From Paracamarosporium sp. OC-R06-R3 (lineage: Eukaryota > Ascomycota > Dothideomycetes > Pleosporales > Didymosphaeriaceae), in the NCBI GenBank assembly GCA_019828545.1, contig JACVRA010000169.1:62001-126000 (forward strand): a DNA stretch of 64,000 nucleotides. Reading direction: 5' to 3'. Below are positions 31,401 through 44,236 of this stretch, one piece after another (positions within the stretch are counted from its first letter, which is position 1; each line of letters opens with the position of its first letter). The notes below the pieces were generated by a model. It had not been told where the DNA came from and did not search any database. It saw only the letters and a list, made by a program, of their open reading frames with translations. The position numbers were made by a program, and so were the translations under genes.

Positions 31401-33817
31401 TGAACACTGCGTCCTGTGCCCTTGGCGAAAACCAAGGCTCTGAGGATTCCAGACCCATGCAAGAGAAGCATTTCACAGCGAGCTCCGCTTGGCCATGGGA
31501 GACTGCAGCCTCACCCCACTTCCTGACAAGGAACGATTGTCGCTGCCAGTCAGTCGGGAACATAAGACAGGTAAGCAAGATTGCCTCCATGAAGTATTTA
31601 CGAGAGACGTAAACTTCGACGGCATCGTTGTGCTCACCTAGGCCGAGCAAGATGGCAACGGCCGGATGGATGTCGCCCTTCTCAAGAAGACGCTGAACGA
31701 AAGTTTCACCAACTTTCTTTTGTGTGCCTTGGCCCATGGAGCTAAGAGCAAGCAACATCCAGTCCGAGGAAGTCATTGACTCGGCCCCAACCATAGACGC
31801 CATGAGGTCGGCACCAACGTCGCCCAGCCATTTTGAAAGCAAGACGGCTGCGGCTGACCCAGGTGGGTGGCGGGCAACTGGAATTGTCAGTACGTGCACA
31901 TAACCAGAACAGGGGTAAACCTACGTTCATCGCGGATTAACTCTTCAATGTCATTCTCCCATCCGAACACAATGCGAAGCATGTTCTGGCGGAGGTCGTC
32001 TGGAGACCTCTCGGAGCCGAGTTGAGAATTTCGGTATGGGACATCACCGAGTCGGGCTTTGGTGAAAGGGAACAGGTCCATGTGCTTCGTACGATGTGCT
32101 TCATCAGGGCTTCGAAGTACCTCTTTGCGAAGATGGGATGAGGTGAAACGTGAGGACGTGGCCGACGAGGTAGAGCGTATTGAAATGCTCTCGCGAGAGG
32201 CACCCATCATTGACGAAGTGCCCGACGAGAATACTGTACCTCCAGAACTCTTCGAGGACCTAGTGTTGGCAGGTTTGTCATATCGGTACCGTGGGCCGCG
32301 TCCACTCCCTGAGGACCTAGAGCTTTGCGAACCGCGACTAGAGACAGGACTTAGCGGACCAACACGATCACGACGTTCCTCTTCTAACTGATCCATCTCT
32401 TGAGCGATCTTCTGCAGGGGCGATAGCACAGCCTGACCCTCACCCTCACTACTTTCGGATTCAATCAATACATGTGCCGCTGACTTTGGGGGTGCGGTCA
32501 GGGGAGTCTTGCCAGTCTTTTCATTTTCATCAAGAGAGTGAGGAGGAGAGGGAGGAGTGTTGGCAGGAGGGTGCTGGACGTTTTGAACAATCGTTGGCGT
32601 CCCACTAGGGTTCAGGTCATATTGCTGCACACCATAGTTACGACTCATGGTGAAGAGGGTAGCAGTAGGGCCGTAGTTGCAAATGGCGGCAACATTGTCA
32701 ACAGTGGGGACACTCTCATACGAGACCCGCTTGGTGCGCACATCCCAAGCGGCTGTTTGACTATCGACGATGAGTGGTCAGCATGTTCTCGTTAAGCGCC
32801 GGGCGCCCGCGCTATGCAGGGCAGCCGAGTGTGAGCGATCTAGAATACGTACCCTTCCGTGTATTGGACGATCCGGCCGTTTTTCGACCACGCGAACCAG
32901 CAGGGGCCGGGTTCTCTTTGGTCCGATTTGTTCAGGATGCGGATCACACAAGGAGTGTCGCCACCGTGAGCCACCTTGGGGATGCTCCACACTCTGAGGT
33001 CACCGTCCGAAGTCTGGGCGGCTAACATCTCAGACTTCTGCTTCGAGGACGATCCATGCCAGGCGAGCCCTGCAATAGGAGAAGGGGCTCTGGGGGTTGT
33101 GAGCGTGTGAAGAATGGTAAATGACGGCTGGAGGGTCGCAATTAGAATCGAGCCATTGAGGTACCTGGAATCGCTTAGCATGAATGTGCTCGGCACGTGG
33201 ACGCTGTTTCCGAGACTCGCTTACCCAATTGCAAACGTCCTGCAGTCTGCCGCAGGAGCCAGTGCGGTAATGGGGTCGAAGATGGTCCTCGCAGAGATGT
33301 GCTCCGAGGTCGAGGGTTCGAAGAGGATGATGTTGCCCTGCGCGTTGCCTGCGTCCTGGTCAGCAGCGGAAAGCGGAAACAGCGACCGAGCATGCTGGCA
33401 CGCACCAAAGGCAACATTGCCGTTCCTCATCCACGAGGCAACCCGAATCTGGTCATAGGAAGCAAAGCGGGCCACCTCGTCACCGGTGAGGAGATCCCAC
33501 ACAATTGCGGTGCTCCCCGCATCGTAGCTCACAACCAGACGGCCCGCGCCGCGCTCGCTGACAGTGTCGGCGGAGATCCACGAGACGTCCTCGCGATGCC
33601 TGGTAAATCTTCTCTCGACAGCCAGCGTGTCATGGTGGAGGCAGAGGATGACGTTGCGCTGGGCGTAGAGCAGGAAAGAAGCGGTGGCGGCACATGGCTC
33701 GAAGGCGAATTCGTCGCTTCCTGGAGTGATGCTGGGCGTGGGCGGCTTGTGCTGGACATCTGAGCGCACCGAGGAGCCTCGCGACGCGGAGCGCTGTCTG
33801 GCGAGTCCGGACGACAT
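28492..33817 (-). CDS. Large WD40 / GEMI5-TPR-like protein with long disordered tail
   Basis: Exons 33817-33225, 33164-32853, 32760-31925 and 31877-28492 encode 1,708 aa. The N-terminal ~340 residues look like a WD40 propeller (VVSYDAGSTAIVWDLLTGDE, SDGDLRVWSIPK, GQTAAWDVRTKR). A Ser-rich linker follows, then a helical region around 570-760 (SDWMLLALSSMGQGTQKK, HPAVAILLGLGEHNDAVEVYVS) like the helical-repeat domain of gemin-5. The last ~950 residues are disordered and rich in Ser/Arg/Pro, with repeated RSxSR motifs and three proline runs near the end. Such proteins are conserved in filamentous fungi; I know of no firm function. The GEMI5 resemblance suggests RNA or RNP binding, an inference. 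The C-terminal disordered part is one exon of 3.4 kb. Confidence 0.85.
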
Positions 33818-36740
33818 GGTGCGCAGGGCTGGTCGGTCAGTCAGTCAAGGACGAGTCCAGGGCGCATAGCGAGGGCGGATGGAAACGATTAAGGGTTGGG
33901 GAGCACAATCAGGGGCTTCGAAACGGCGGAGGAGAGAGGCTAGGAATTGAGACTCACAGCAACGTGCGCGCTAAAGAGCAGTGCAGCGGAGTGCAGGTGT
34001 TCCCAAGGTGCACCAAGGTCCACGGCGTTTAGAGGGCGGTATACGTGCAGCCCCGCCCTGGCTCAGTGGGGTTGCAAGTCGGCGGCAAACGAGACTGCAT
34101 GCGCCCGTCTGCAGACACTGGAGAGACAGAGGGCAGGTAGAAGAGACAGAGGTGAGGAGGAGAGCAGCAGCAGCAGCAGAAGCGCGGGCGGGCGAGCGAG
34201 AGTTGATGCAGCTGGGGTGGGCCTATCAAGGGCCGGCGCTTAATTCAGCGAGCGGTCGGAGCAGCAGAGTCAGGAGCTCCAGAGGCGCAACCGGGGACGG
34301 TGAGGCGTCTAACGGCCGGGGGGGAGGTCGCTTCACTCATCGGACTCGAGGGCTTGCGGGCTCTGGTCGTTGGCTGGGTTTCGCGCAGCAGAAAGCGCGG
34401 TGCCTGCATGGGACGAGGCAGCGCAGCCTCTCAACGGCGGCGAGGGCGCAGGAGCGGGCGCAGGCGGCGGGATGATTGGGCGGGCCGGCGTGACAGAGGC
34501 AAGCCTAATCACACTCGACGCCCTATCATGATGCGCAGCCGCCCCTGGTACGGGCCGCGGCATGCAGCATCCTTAAGACACAGCGCGGTACTGTGTAGAC
34601 GAGACGAGACGTCTCGCGACCTCATGCCACCGCCCTCCCTTCCGCCGTGCGCCGAGCCTCGTGGAACCCCGTCGCCGACGAGAGCCGCCGCAGCGGTCAA
34701 CCCGGCGGCGTGTATCGTGTGTGTATAGCATCGTGTAGAGAAGTATACGGTATACAGCATACCGCATACCGTTTGCAAAGCACGCACAGGCGCTCGCCTC
34801 CCGCAGTGACTTACAGCTGTCCGAGCTTCGTCGATCCGCAGGCCCGCCCCCCTACGTCCACAACCACAACCGCATCCACATATTGGCTCTCGTCTTGATT
34901 GACCCCGCCCCAGCCTCCTCCATTTGCTTATCGTCGTCGTTATTGTCCTGCATTTTCGCTCCAACGAAATCTTCACAATCCCAACCCGGGCTACTAAGCG
35001 CCCACACTAGACAAGTGCCCTGTCGTGCGCGCCCAAGCCGGGCCAGCCACTCGCCGCTCCCTGCGCATACCCCACGTTCACCGCAGTCGTGCGAGCGTTA
35101 CCTGCTGCAACGCAACCTTCCCCTCAGATGCAGCCTTTCCCAGAACGACCCGCCACAAGCCCTGATACAGGGACAAGCTCCCACGCTGCGGCCCAGTGTA
35201 ACCTAGAGCATGCATCGGCTGCCGGAACCGTCCTTCCCAGCAAGGGCACCGCCAGAACACCCCTCGCCTAAGTCCGCATGGCGCCCGTCCGCAATCGCGT
35301 GCTGCGTAATTATTTTTGGACCCGTACCTTGCTTGCTTGCTATTGGGGAGTCACAATCATCATTTGGCTGCTGCCGTGTCCATTCGCCTGGAATGCCTTG
35401 CACACCGATTTGATGCCCAACAGCGAGGGTGAAGGATTCGCCTCGTGACCTGCTTCGATACCGAGGCCGTTGTGAAGCTCGGCGGTAACTCTATGCACAT
35501 CTCCAATCGCGTCCTTGATCACCACTGGATGCCATGACCGTGGAGTTGCGCGCAAGTACTCGGAGCGAGAGCGGTGTACGAACGAACCCAAGGCAAAAAA
35601 GGTCGTTCTGATCATCTGCGTAGCAGTATATTACAATAACAACAACAACAACGAGTGCCTATGTTCCGACCAAGAACAATAACATAATAATAGTACTGTA
35701 CTGCCTCCTCCAACTGACACGCGTCCATCAACGACATCATAATTCACTTAGCATGGCACAACTTCACCGCTTGAATCAAGGGTGAAGATTGGTTTCACCG
35801 CTCTCACCGCCAGATTCGCCTCGGATTCGCAGCAGCACCAATGCGGGCTCTTGCTTGGTCAACAATTTGCATGCGAAAACAACGGCGTCGCAACATGTCA
35901 CAACCGAAAGGCGAATCGAGTCCAAGGTCAAGTCAATCAATAGTATTCGCTGGGTATCTGATGGAATGGGTATCATAAGAGGAAAAGCGCGGCCGCCACC
36001 GCAGCCCAATAAGCCATGCGGCAGTACGGCGCATGAAAAAACATTCCGTTCCCAGTCGCCATGTTCCGTTTCTCGGAGGGGTATCAAATGCAAATCCTGC
36101 AAATCCCAGAACGCCTGCAAAATGCAAAAACTCATCACACTCCAGCACCCAATGTGAGGCGAGCGCTTGCTCGACATCCCACTTGCTTCGCTTCACATCA
36201 TGGTGGGCGCGGCCCGGCAGTGCCGATCTGCTAATCATTCTTTCTAGACCTTGGACCGTCATGCTGGCCAGGTCCAGTTCAGTCCAGACGTTGAGGGACG
36301 TCGCACGTCGCACGTCAGCACGCGCGACCATACGGCTGCGCATGGAAGCACGTGAATGCGTGACAGCGTCGAGCACCCCGCAGCCCCGGACTCCTGTCAC
36401 GTTCAGGATGTACCGAAGGTCTTTCGGGATCCGGATGCTGAGTGGTGCAAGTCCGGATCCGGTCGGACTGCGAAATGGAATGCGTGACGAGGCGTACGCA
36501 CGCAGTCTGGACCGCGCACTCGACAGGAGTCAGCATCCGTATCGAACAGTCGCGACAAAATGCTCCGCCATCGGGAACAATTGGTGGTCGAATGAGAATG
36601 CAGCGCTAACAGCTTGATGCGCTAACGTCATAGTGTTGTTGTTGATCATGGCAAACATGACTGGACAAGCAGTTAGCGGCTGCGGCTTCGGTAAATGTGC
36701 GGTCAAACTGACATGAAGAATACGTGTGTCCAAGGATCGC
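33818..36740. other. 2.9-kb gene-poor region
   Basis: GC-rich at 33.8-35.3 kb and nearer 50% afterwards. It contains the promoter of the WD40 gene. No exon chain resembling a known protein could be built on either strand. Open frames up to about 195 codons (for example 36033-36617) are not supported by composition or homology. An (AAC)5 microsatellite lies at 35638-35652, and small gtatac palindromes at about 34742-34754. Confidence 0.5.
35638..35652. repeat. (AAC)5 microsatellite
   Basis: Five uninterrupted AAC units in the gene-poor region. Confidence 0.9.
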
Positions 36741-37181
36741 TCAGTCTCGCTGGGCTTCAGGTGACTCAGAGATGGGAGTCATGGGCTTGCTGGAGCGGCG
36801 AGGCTTGCGGCCACTGCTGCGCCTGCGCTGCTGTTTCTTGGGCTTCTCGGAGGCGTAGAGTGGCGGCAAGATGGGGAAAGCTTGGGCCATGGGCGGCTGG
36901 CGTGGCGGTGCAGGTGCTTCCTGGAGGTAGGGACACGAGAAGTCGTCGTCAAAGTCCTCGCCGAAAAGGTCGGCATCGCTGATGTAGGAGCTGGGGGTGC
37001 TGCGGTAGCCGAGCGAGCTGCCGGTCGGCCAGGAAGGGTAGGCACATGAGGAGCCACGGCTCGAGGTGGAGGATTCCACCGAGCAGTTGCTGTAGAGGGA
37101 GTCTGTGGGGGAAGACATGGTCTTGAAGTTGATGGGGATGGACTTGGAGGGCGAAGAAGCTGGGGATGGCTCGAAATGCAT
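36741..37181 (-). CDS. Small conserved fungal protein of unknown function
   Basis: Single exon, 146 aa. The layout looks conserved in filamentous ascomycetes: MSSPTDSLYSNCSVESS, a Ser-rich stretch, SSYISDADLFGEDFDDD, a proline-rich linker, then EKPKKQQRRRSSGRKPRRSS and the end KPMTPISESPE. I recall similar short proteins in other Pezizomycotina, none characterised. The acidic SYISDADLF patch followed by a basic cluster suggests a nuclear or nucleic-acid-associated regulator, but that is inference. An alternative start at MSSPTD, 20 codons downstream, is equally possible. It lies alone in an otherwise empty 10-kb stretch. Confidence 0.75.
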   Translation of the reverse strand: MHFEPSPASSPSKSIPINFKTMSSPTDSLYSNCSVESSTSSRGSSCAYPSWPTGSSLGYRSTPSSYISDADLFGEDFDDDFSCPYLQEAPAPPRQPPMAQAFPILPPLYASEKPKKQQRRRSSGRKPRRSSKPMTPISESPEAQRD

Positions 37182-37899
37182 CGCGGCTGGAGTGGGGCGC
37201 GGGTTGTTATATGTTGTTTGCGGGCGTGGTCGGCTGAAAAACTGGACGACGCGCTTTCTCGCGTGGTCGCCGCCTGGCTAGCGTAGTGGTGGACCAAAGG
37301 AGGTGTACCGAGGCGGAAAGGGTCCGAGTGTATGACGGCGTGGCAGCGCGGGAACCGGATCCGCAGGTTAGAAAGTGGTGATGAAAGCCGCGAAACCTGA
37401 TGTCAAGATGTGCGAGGGGTGAGGTGGGTGTAAATAGGCAGCGGGAATGAGGCGGGATCAGGAGGCCGAGTCAGAAGCAAAGTGTGTCTTGACTGTTAGC
37501 GAAATCAGATGCGGGATTCTGGCCCTTGCGGCGTTATATCTTCCGTCGCAAATTCCAACACTACGCCACCTGTCTGGACGCATGAAACGGGAGCGCGCTG
37601 TCGGATCCTGATTTGCTTCTTCTGACTTACGGTGAGTGACCGCTACTTGACTCGCCGCCACAGGATTGGCCTGCCCTGTCACCGCCAGATGCGACCCGTA
37701 AGCCCCCATGGCCCACCTCCGCTGCGCAACCCCGGCCCCATGCGCCCGCACGCGGATGCTGAGATGACTCGTCGCAGCAACAGTCATGCTGAGCTGTATC
37801 GGCGACGTGTGAGCTGGGAGCTGGGAGTTGGCGAAGGGTGCTGGCCGTGGTGCGCTGTCGCCGCGTCCAGGTGGCCGCCAGCACGCACACCGGCTGGAG

Positions 37900-37925
37900 T
37901 CTCGACTCTCGACTCTCGACTCTCG
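37900..37925. repeat. Short tandem repeat, unit ctctcga
   Basis: About 3.7 copies of a 7-bp unit without mismatch. Confidence 0.85.
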
Positions 37926-39133
37926 TGCTGCTCCTCCTCCACCGTCGCCTCGTGGGTGCCGGGCGTGGGCACAGTCCACGGGCAGCACAGGGCACAGTCC
38001 ACGCCCCCACGAGGCCTTGCGGAAAAATGGGGTGCTCGCGCCCAAGCTCGGTTGTCGGGAGAGCTCCTCCCACGCATTCATCCGGACGTTTGCATTGCCT
38101 AATGGGGACGTCGAGCGTACGGCTCGCCATCCGCAGATCCGCCCTGCGCGGATCGCGCCCGAGTCCGCTGGCTGCCTGGCTCTGCGCGTCGTCGCAACAG
38201 CTGCAGCTGGATACGGCGCAGACCTTCCTGAAGCCTCGACAGCCCCGCCGTCTGACCGGACACGACAGTCCGGCGTGTGCTCGTCGGTGCTGTGCGCGTC
38301 CGCCCTTTAGCCGAATCGTAACCTGGGGTACATTAGCCTCGACACGACGATCCAAGGGTCCAGCGTCCTCATCTAGCCTCCGTCGCATATTCTAGCCTTG
38401 CCACCACTCTCCACTCTACAGTACACACGATGCTTTCGCCCGGAGCCCGCACAGCACCCGTCGCATCCAGCGCCAGCACCCCGTCCTGCCCCAACAATCG
38501 TCCCCCGCGATAGGGAGCCTGGAGGCGGTCAGCCCTCCAACGCCGTGTGCAACCCCAGAGTGCATTTTTGGCCCACAAGGCTGAGCACGCTCCGGCAATG
38601 ACCGGTCATGGCTGCAGTCAGCGCTCCCGTCATCACCGCCCACGCCCGTCCAACGTGCGTCGGGCAGTTGGCCAAATTGCCATGCTGCCACAAATAACAC
38701 GGCTCTTGACAGATTGACGGTTGCTATAATCAGCCAGAGTGGTGCTTGCGGCTCTGCGCCATTTGCAATCTCGACGCTCAATAGCCACGTTGATTTCAGG
38801 CTCCGTTAGATTGGCACGACTCGGTCAACCGAGGACCTGGAAGGCGCTCGGACGCGCAGTTTATTATTCCTTGGTGTGGTTGATGTCGCCATTTTGGGCG
38901 CTCCGTAGAAGGCGCGAAGAAGGTTTTTCCAGCCTTCTGCCTCGGGACGAGGCCAGTCGTGCCGGACCCGCTCTGTTCCCACCGCCACCCTGCATGTGGA
39001 AAACCCTTTAGCAAGAGTGTGCGAAGAAGGTTGCTCGAACACTAACAATGCGCACCGCGTCAGCATCAAACTCTGAATGGTTCTGCAAAGTTTGCGCGTC
39101 GGTTGTGGGAGCACCCGTTGTTTGCAAACACAT

Positions 39134-39161
39134 GCGTGAGGCGTGAGGCGTGAGGCGAGAG
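39134..39161. repeat. Short tandem repeat, unit gcgtgag
   Basis: Three perfect 7-bp units followed by a fourth with one change (gcgagag). Confidence 0.85.
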
Positions 39162-40172
39162 GCTCCCGGCAGCGCTTCCGCGACTCCTTTTATGAGTCGT
39201 GCACCCAAGCAGCCGTTGGAAGGTTCCCCCATCCGCTTCCGCGAAGCAGTGACCCCCTTAACGCGACTCATGCGTGCAGTAAAGTTCTACGGCAACCTTC
39301 CAGACTTCCCCGCGAGATGCCCAATTTCACTTCATTTCGTTTTACGCTGCGCTGCTTCCCAATCCGTGGCTGCTCACCGAGCCGCTGTTGCTACTAGCGG
39401 GGCGCCGGGTAGTGAATAATTGCCAGGCTTTTCACTCTCCTTTCGGCTAACGCCCAAAGAAGCTCCGTCCACTTCCACGTGTGAAAGTCATCGCGGCTCG
39501 GGCCCGCCAGAGTAGCCTACCAAAGAAGCGCTTCCGACGCGACCACGGCCTGGAGAAACCTCGGGTCGCGAGCCGTCGAGGAAGATTTCCCGACGCGGGA
39601 AAATTGCCTACATTCAAACCGTCAGACTCATGTCGGAGAGTGTTTTGCCGTAGACTGTTGCTTTCATCGCCTTTGCATTTCCCATGTGAGAAGCTAACAT
39701 GAAATGTTGGTGGGAAACTACATTTGCTCCATATACGTGGGTCGCGATACCGGTGCCGAGGGTGCAGTGTTGGCGGAAGCAACACCAGCGTCCAACTCGG
39801 GCTTGCAGCCAGCAGTTGGTGGGCCTTCCCAGAGGAGTTGCCCTGCAGCGGGCGAAGACAGACAGTTCGCTGCACTGCAAATCACTTGCTACGCGCCTAT
39901 CGCGCTGGGACATCTCTTCTTACCCATGCGACAATCAACTCTAGATGCATGTCGTGCTTGCAGTGAAGAAGCAGCCGTCGATCTCTTGCTCCAGGCCAAC
40001 ACCAACACTATCTGGACTCTGTTACATATGCACCCGTCTACTCCAGACCGCGATCAACACATTCTCCGTGCCATCCCGCACGCCTAGATGCACCCGTCGA
40101 CTTTTCGGTACGCGCGTTACCCACTTCTCCGCATCGACACCGTGCTCTAGAGCTCGACTCCGTCTCCACACA

Positions 40173-40217
40173 TATCGATAAGCAATCGATATCGCAATAC
40201 ACGTTACATATCGATAT
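40173..40217. promoter_or_regulatory. Cluster of TATCGATA palindromes
   Basis: TATCGATA occurs at 40173-40180 and 40209-40216 (within atatcgatat), with an overlapping atcgatat between them at 40185-40192. Palindromes repeated within 45 bp could be binding sites for a dimeric factor. No gene start is nearby, so the role is open. Confidence 0.3.
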
Positions 40218-43200
40218 TCCGCTGCGCAAGGACAACCGTGCAGCGATACCGCAACGCGGGGTGACATGCTAACGCAGTGCTTCCTCCGCCGCTCGTTCGC
40301 TTGCGGCGTTCAGATACCCCATCTTACGCAAGGTGAACCATTGCGCAATATCAGCTCGCGACATACTTCGGACTTCATATACTCAGGTTTCTCTTTGAGC
40401 AGTGATGCTGCGTTTCAGGCCATCCCAGGCCTGACATGCAAACGGTGATTGGGGCTCACGAGGCGGAATCTCACCGTGACACACCGTGATCAGCGGCACT
40501 CCAGAGCTGCTTGTGCGGAGAGCGACAGTCCGCTGCGCAGCGGAAACGGGCCTGGAGATCGATCATGTCAATCTTGCGACGCTGTGGGGGCGACAGCGCG
40601 CGGCGCGGTGAGCATTCTCCCATGGAACCGCCCCAGACATGTGCTCACTATTCGCGACACATTACTCTCGCCTCATACACACAGCCCCATCATCTCAGAC
40701 CCCGATGACGGGGCATGCTGTTGCTCATACTCTGTAACACTACACCCAATCATCGCCACCAGGAAAGACACTTCTCTGGCGGTGAAGCCTCGTGAGCTGT
40801 CTCAGCCCAACTCCCGGTATCGCGCTCGCCTACCCGCGCTGTGCGACCACACCCACCCGTCCTCGCGGGATCGAATTTCCAAGGTTACTTACGACTAGAT
40901 GACACATTACTATGAAAGACAAGCGGCGTAGCAACTATGAGCTGTCATGCTGAGCTCCCCGCGTCTGCCGTCCAGTAGGCGGATATGACCGCGCGTGGCA
41001 AGGCTAACGCTAAGTCGCGGTCACGATGATATGACGCTGCGGTCAAGCGTCCCGGCAGATCGACGTCGAGTCATCGGACTGTCGAGTTCGACGTGACAAA
41101 TTCGGTCCGTAGGTATGCGTCCGGTGCACTTGATGTAAACCTGAGTTCGTGATGTTGCGCAGCAGGATCGGCGCGATCTGCGGCACCGTGAGCTTTTGCG
41201 AAGTGGGAGGAAAGGAGGGGTAGAGATCGTTACAGGTAGTGACCGGTCTTTCGGGATGGCGCCTTACTATATCAGTATTAGCGCTTTGCACCCCGTATAC
41301 ATACCTGTGCACCTTTACATACTCCTTGTTTAGATTTTCCAGAATAGAGCCTCTGAGTCTGTACCGGCACAGATGGGTCGTCATGCTCTCAAATGTAGTA
41401 TTTCAAATACCGTCTCACGTTGGCTTTGACGCCCTTTCAAATCATTGCCAACTTCGTTTGTCAGCCTGCGTATACAGCTTGCCTTATTCTGCACCTGTTC
41501 CATGTCCGAATGCTTTAACGAATAAGAACTTTACAAGCACTTTATCATACAAACTCTCCATACTGTCTATCATTGTAGGGAAGGGGGGAAAGATCTGTTC
41601 ATCTTACAGTCCGGTAAACCCATAGCGGTACAGGTCTTCGTCCCACTAAAGCCTCGACGGTGAGAATAATCCAAATAATCACACATGGCAAAGTCGAGAG
41701 AAATGAACAGAATACATCAGTAACACTATTTTGCTTTTGCAGCTAAAGAGGTCAGTACTGTAAGCACGCTGCATGTGTCGAGTAGTTTTTAGAAGCTCTT
41801 GAGCATCGACACCAAGATGCAATGCGGTGGGCCGTTGGACTTCGAATGGCCTCTTCAAATAACAAGTGCATGTCATGAGAGCCAAAAGCGCCAACACTAG
41901 AGTGCTGCAAACGCACTGTGTCTTGCCAATTTAGCAATATCACTTCTGCATGCCACTTGTTGCTCATAGAAGCCATACCGCGAGCGAGTTTGTTAAAGGA
42001 GCGATGATATAGCTTACGCGTTATTGTCTTGTATGCTATGATTTGCTGTTACGGACTAAGCCGATCAAGGACTGGCTCAAGCTCTCTGTACATTTTTTTA
42101 GAGAATCCACACAGTAAGCCTTGTCGCGAGAGGCGGAAGGCTTATGCTTCATTTTGAAATTGGTGAATGGTTCCTTGAATCTGACCTTTTGCTGCATTAT
42201 GACAATGATTTGAACTGTTGTCTCAGAGATCGTAACCGGTCGATACTTAGACAAAACACAAATCTCAATCGTTCCTCTGAACTCTTTCACGCAACTACTA
42301 ACAGACTTTCATGAATAATCTAATCCACCTGCCAATGCGGAAACATAGGTTCAATGACTAGCACATGCTCGACATTGCAAAGTCGTCAAGTGTTGAAGTA
42401 GGATGATTTTGTGTTGGAAATCACCTTACGAAAGCTCTTTCCATCGAGCGAAAATCGATCTCATGTATTCACAAACATGTCATAGAAAAACAGCCTTTGC
42501 TGTGACAGGCAAGGGAATATGGAGCAGCAGCGCTACGAGCTAACCATTTTCGCACAATAGAAAAACAACAGGACAAGAAAGCTAGTAGTCCAAGTTCCAA
42601 GTTTCTTGCAGTGATGAGACGCGTTGCGCGCTAACACCAATTTGGTGAATGCTCTGCTGAGCAAGTCGTGCTCGGAGGAACCCGGCCGGTCACCATGGTA
42701 TTTCCCACGCGCGTGCGCGGGGTACGCCGCGTAGCGCTTCACATGGCATCACGATGCCAAAGCAGGCTTTCGGCGTCGCCACTTCATCGCCTCGTGTCCC
42801 CTGTCACAAGGTCACTAGGAGTGCCGCGCTCGTCATGAATCATCGCAACTTTGCTTTTCCAAATAAATCTTAGATGTAACGTGGACTGATTACGAGCGCT
42901 GCAGGCGCCACGGCCAAAAACAACATTCCCCACGTAACGCACCCCTCACCCTCCCGCACGCGGACCCCCCAATATAAGTGGGGAGCCGGCACTGCGTTGA
43001 TCGATAGAGACCCTGCATATGAGGGGTACCTCATTGTCCAGGTGCGCCTAGGGGAAGCACGGCATGTCGGCTGTGAGTGCCTAGGTAGGAGAGCTTTGCT
43101 AGCCGATTGTGTATTGACTGTGTAAACACAAACGCAGTATGACTCGTACATGGTGTTCAAAACGCGCACGTGGGTCGGGAGAAGACGGAAACGTGGGCTA

Positions 43201-44236
43201 GGCGGCGCGTCTTTAACGCTGCGACCGAGGAACGGCAGAAAGCTTTCGAGGGCAAGGAAGTTGTGGAGAGACTATCTAGTCTAATCTAGTTCACATGATT
43301 CATGAGTATGACTGACAGGGCCCTAAGGTCTATAGCCCTCTTGGACGACGACCAGAACGTGCTTCAATTGTAGAACTAAGCTGAAGTGTAGCTTTCATAT
43401 AAAAATATTATTTGGAGGTTTGTATCAACAGGATGGCCATGGCATGGCAACGTTAGTCGTCGCTACCTAGATTTTCGGGAAATCTCTCGTATCATTTCAT
43501 CTTTTACGTGACAATGTTCCTCTTAGTCCTCGCTGACGGCACCGTTGATGTTTCCGATGTCCCCTAGACAACATCTCCTCGAGCAGCCTGCATAGCTTTG
43601 GCGAAGAGAGATTTGTAGTTTTGGTGAAGGTATGGTTCCTTTACGGGGATTGTTGTCCTTGATTTTAGCACGATAGAAGATTTTGCGCACATCTCAACGC
43701 CAAACTTCGGTTCAAGATGCTTGATTCGAAGGTAATATATGCAACATATGTTAACCACAGTCATGCACAGTGAATAAGTTAGGCGGCTTACGGACTGGTG
43801 GAAACGACACAAAAGTTACGAATAGGCTATATGGATCACCTCAATAGAGAGCGGTACGTCTCACACTTGTCTTAATGAAGCACCAGCTGAAAAATGAGGG
43901 ATTGAGAAAGTGTGTATGACGCGTCTGTTGTTTCACGTTTATCTAAGCAGCATGTCGGTGAAGTCCTGGGTAGGGAGCGCTGCGTATACAAAGGGTATCA
44001 CCACGAACGTGATTCGTCTTTCCCCCTTAGCCAAAACCCTAATCAGTAGGTTCGCACGACACTGTCAAAGCAACCCTATTCTCTTCTCCTACAACAAGTA
44101 GCTCGCAGCCTTCCCACTGTTGCTGCAACAATAAATAAGAAGTATTTCAATGTTAATGGCATTACTGCAATCATCAGTCCTAAAGTAACATTTGGCCAGT
44201 GTGAACGTTGTATGAGAGAAATGTGTCAGTGGCACA

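Larger units (their letters stand above)
37182..44236. other. 7-kb gene-poor region
   Basis: No convincing gene on either strand over 7 kb, in contrast to gene spacing of under 1 kb elsewhere. The first part (37.2-39.5 kb) is GC-rich with many overlapping chance open frames; 41.6-44.2 kb is AT-richer. Small tandem repeats occur at 37900-37925 and 39134-39161, and a cluster of TATCGATA palindromes at 40173-40217. A minus-strand frame at 43564-43812 has a plausible-looking C-terminal half but could not be linked to an upstream exon. I saw no transposase, reverse transcriptase or terminal repeats. Confidence 0.5.

Noticed and set aside
36033..36617. 194-codon plus-strand frame in the gene-poor region
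   Set aside because: Overlapped by similar frames on the other strand, with no homology or splice support.
43564..43812. Minus-strand frame with a plausible C-terminal sequence
   Set aside because: No start exon or family could be assigned; kept only as a note within the gene-poor region.
37182..44236. Transposon or CRISPR-like array as explanation of the gene desert
   Set aside because: No terminal inverted or long direct repeats, no transposase or reverse-transcriptase motifs and no regularly spaced repeats.
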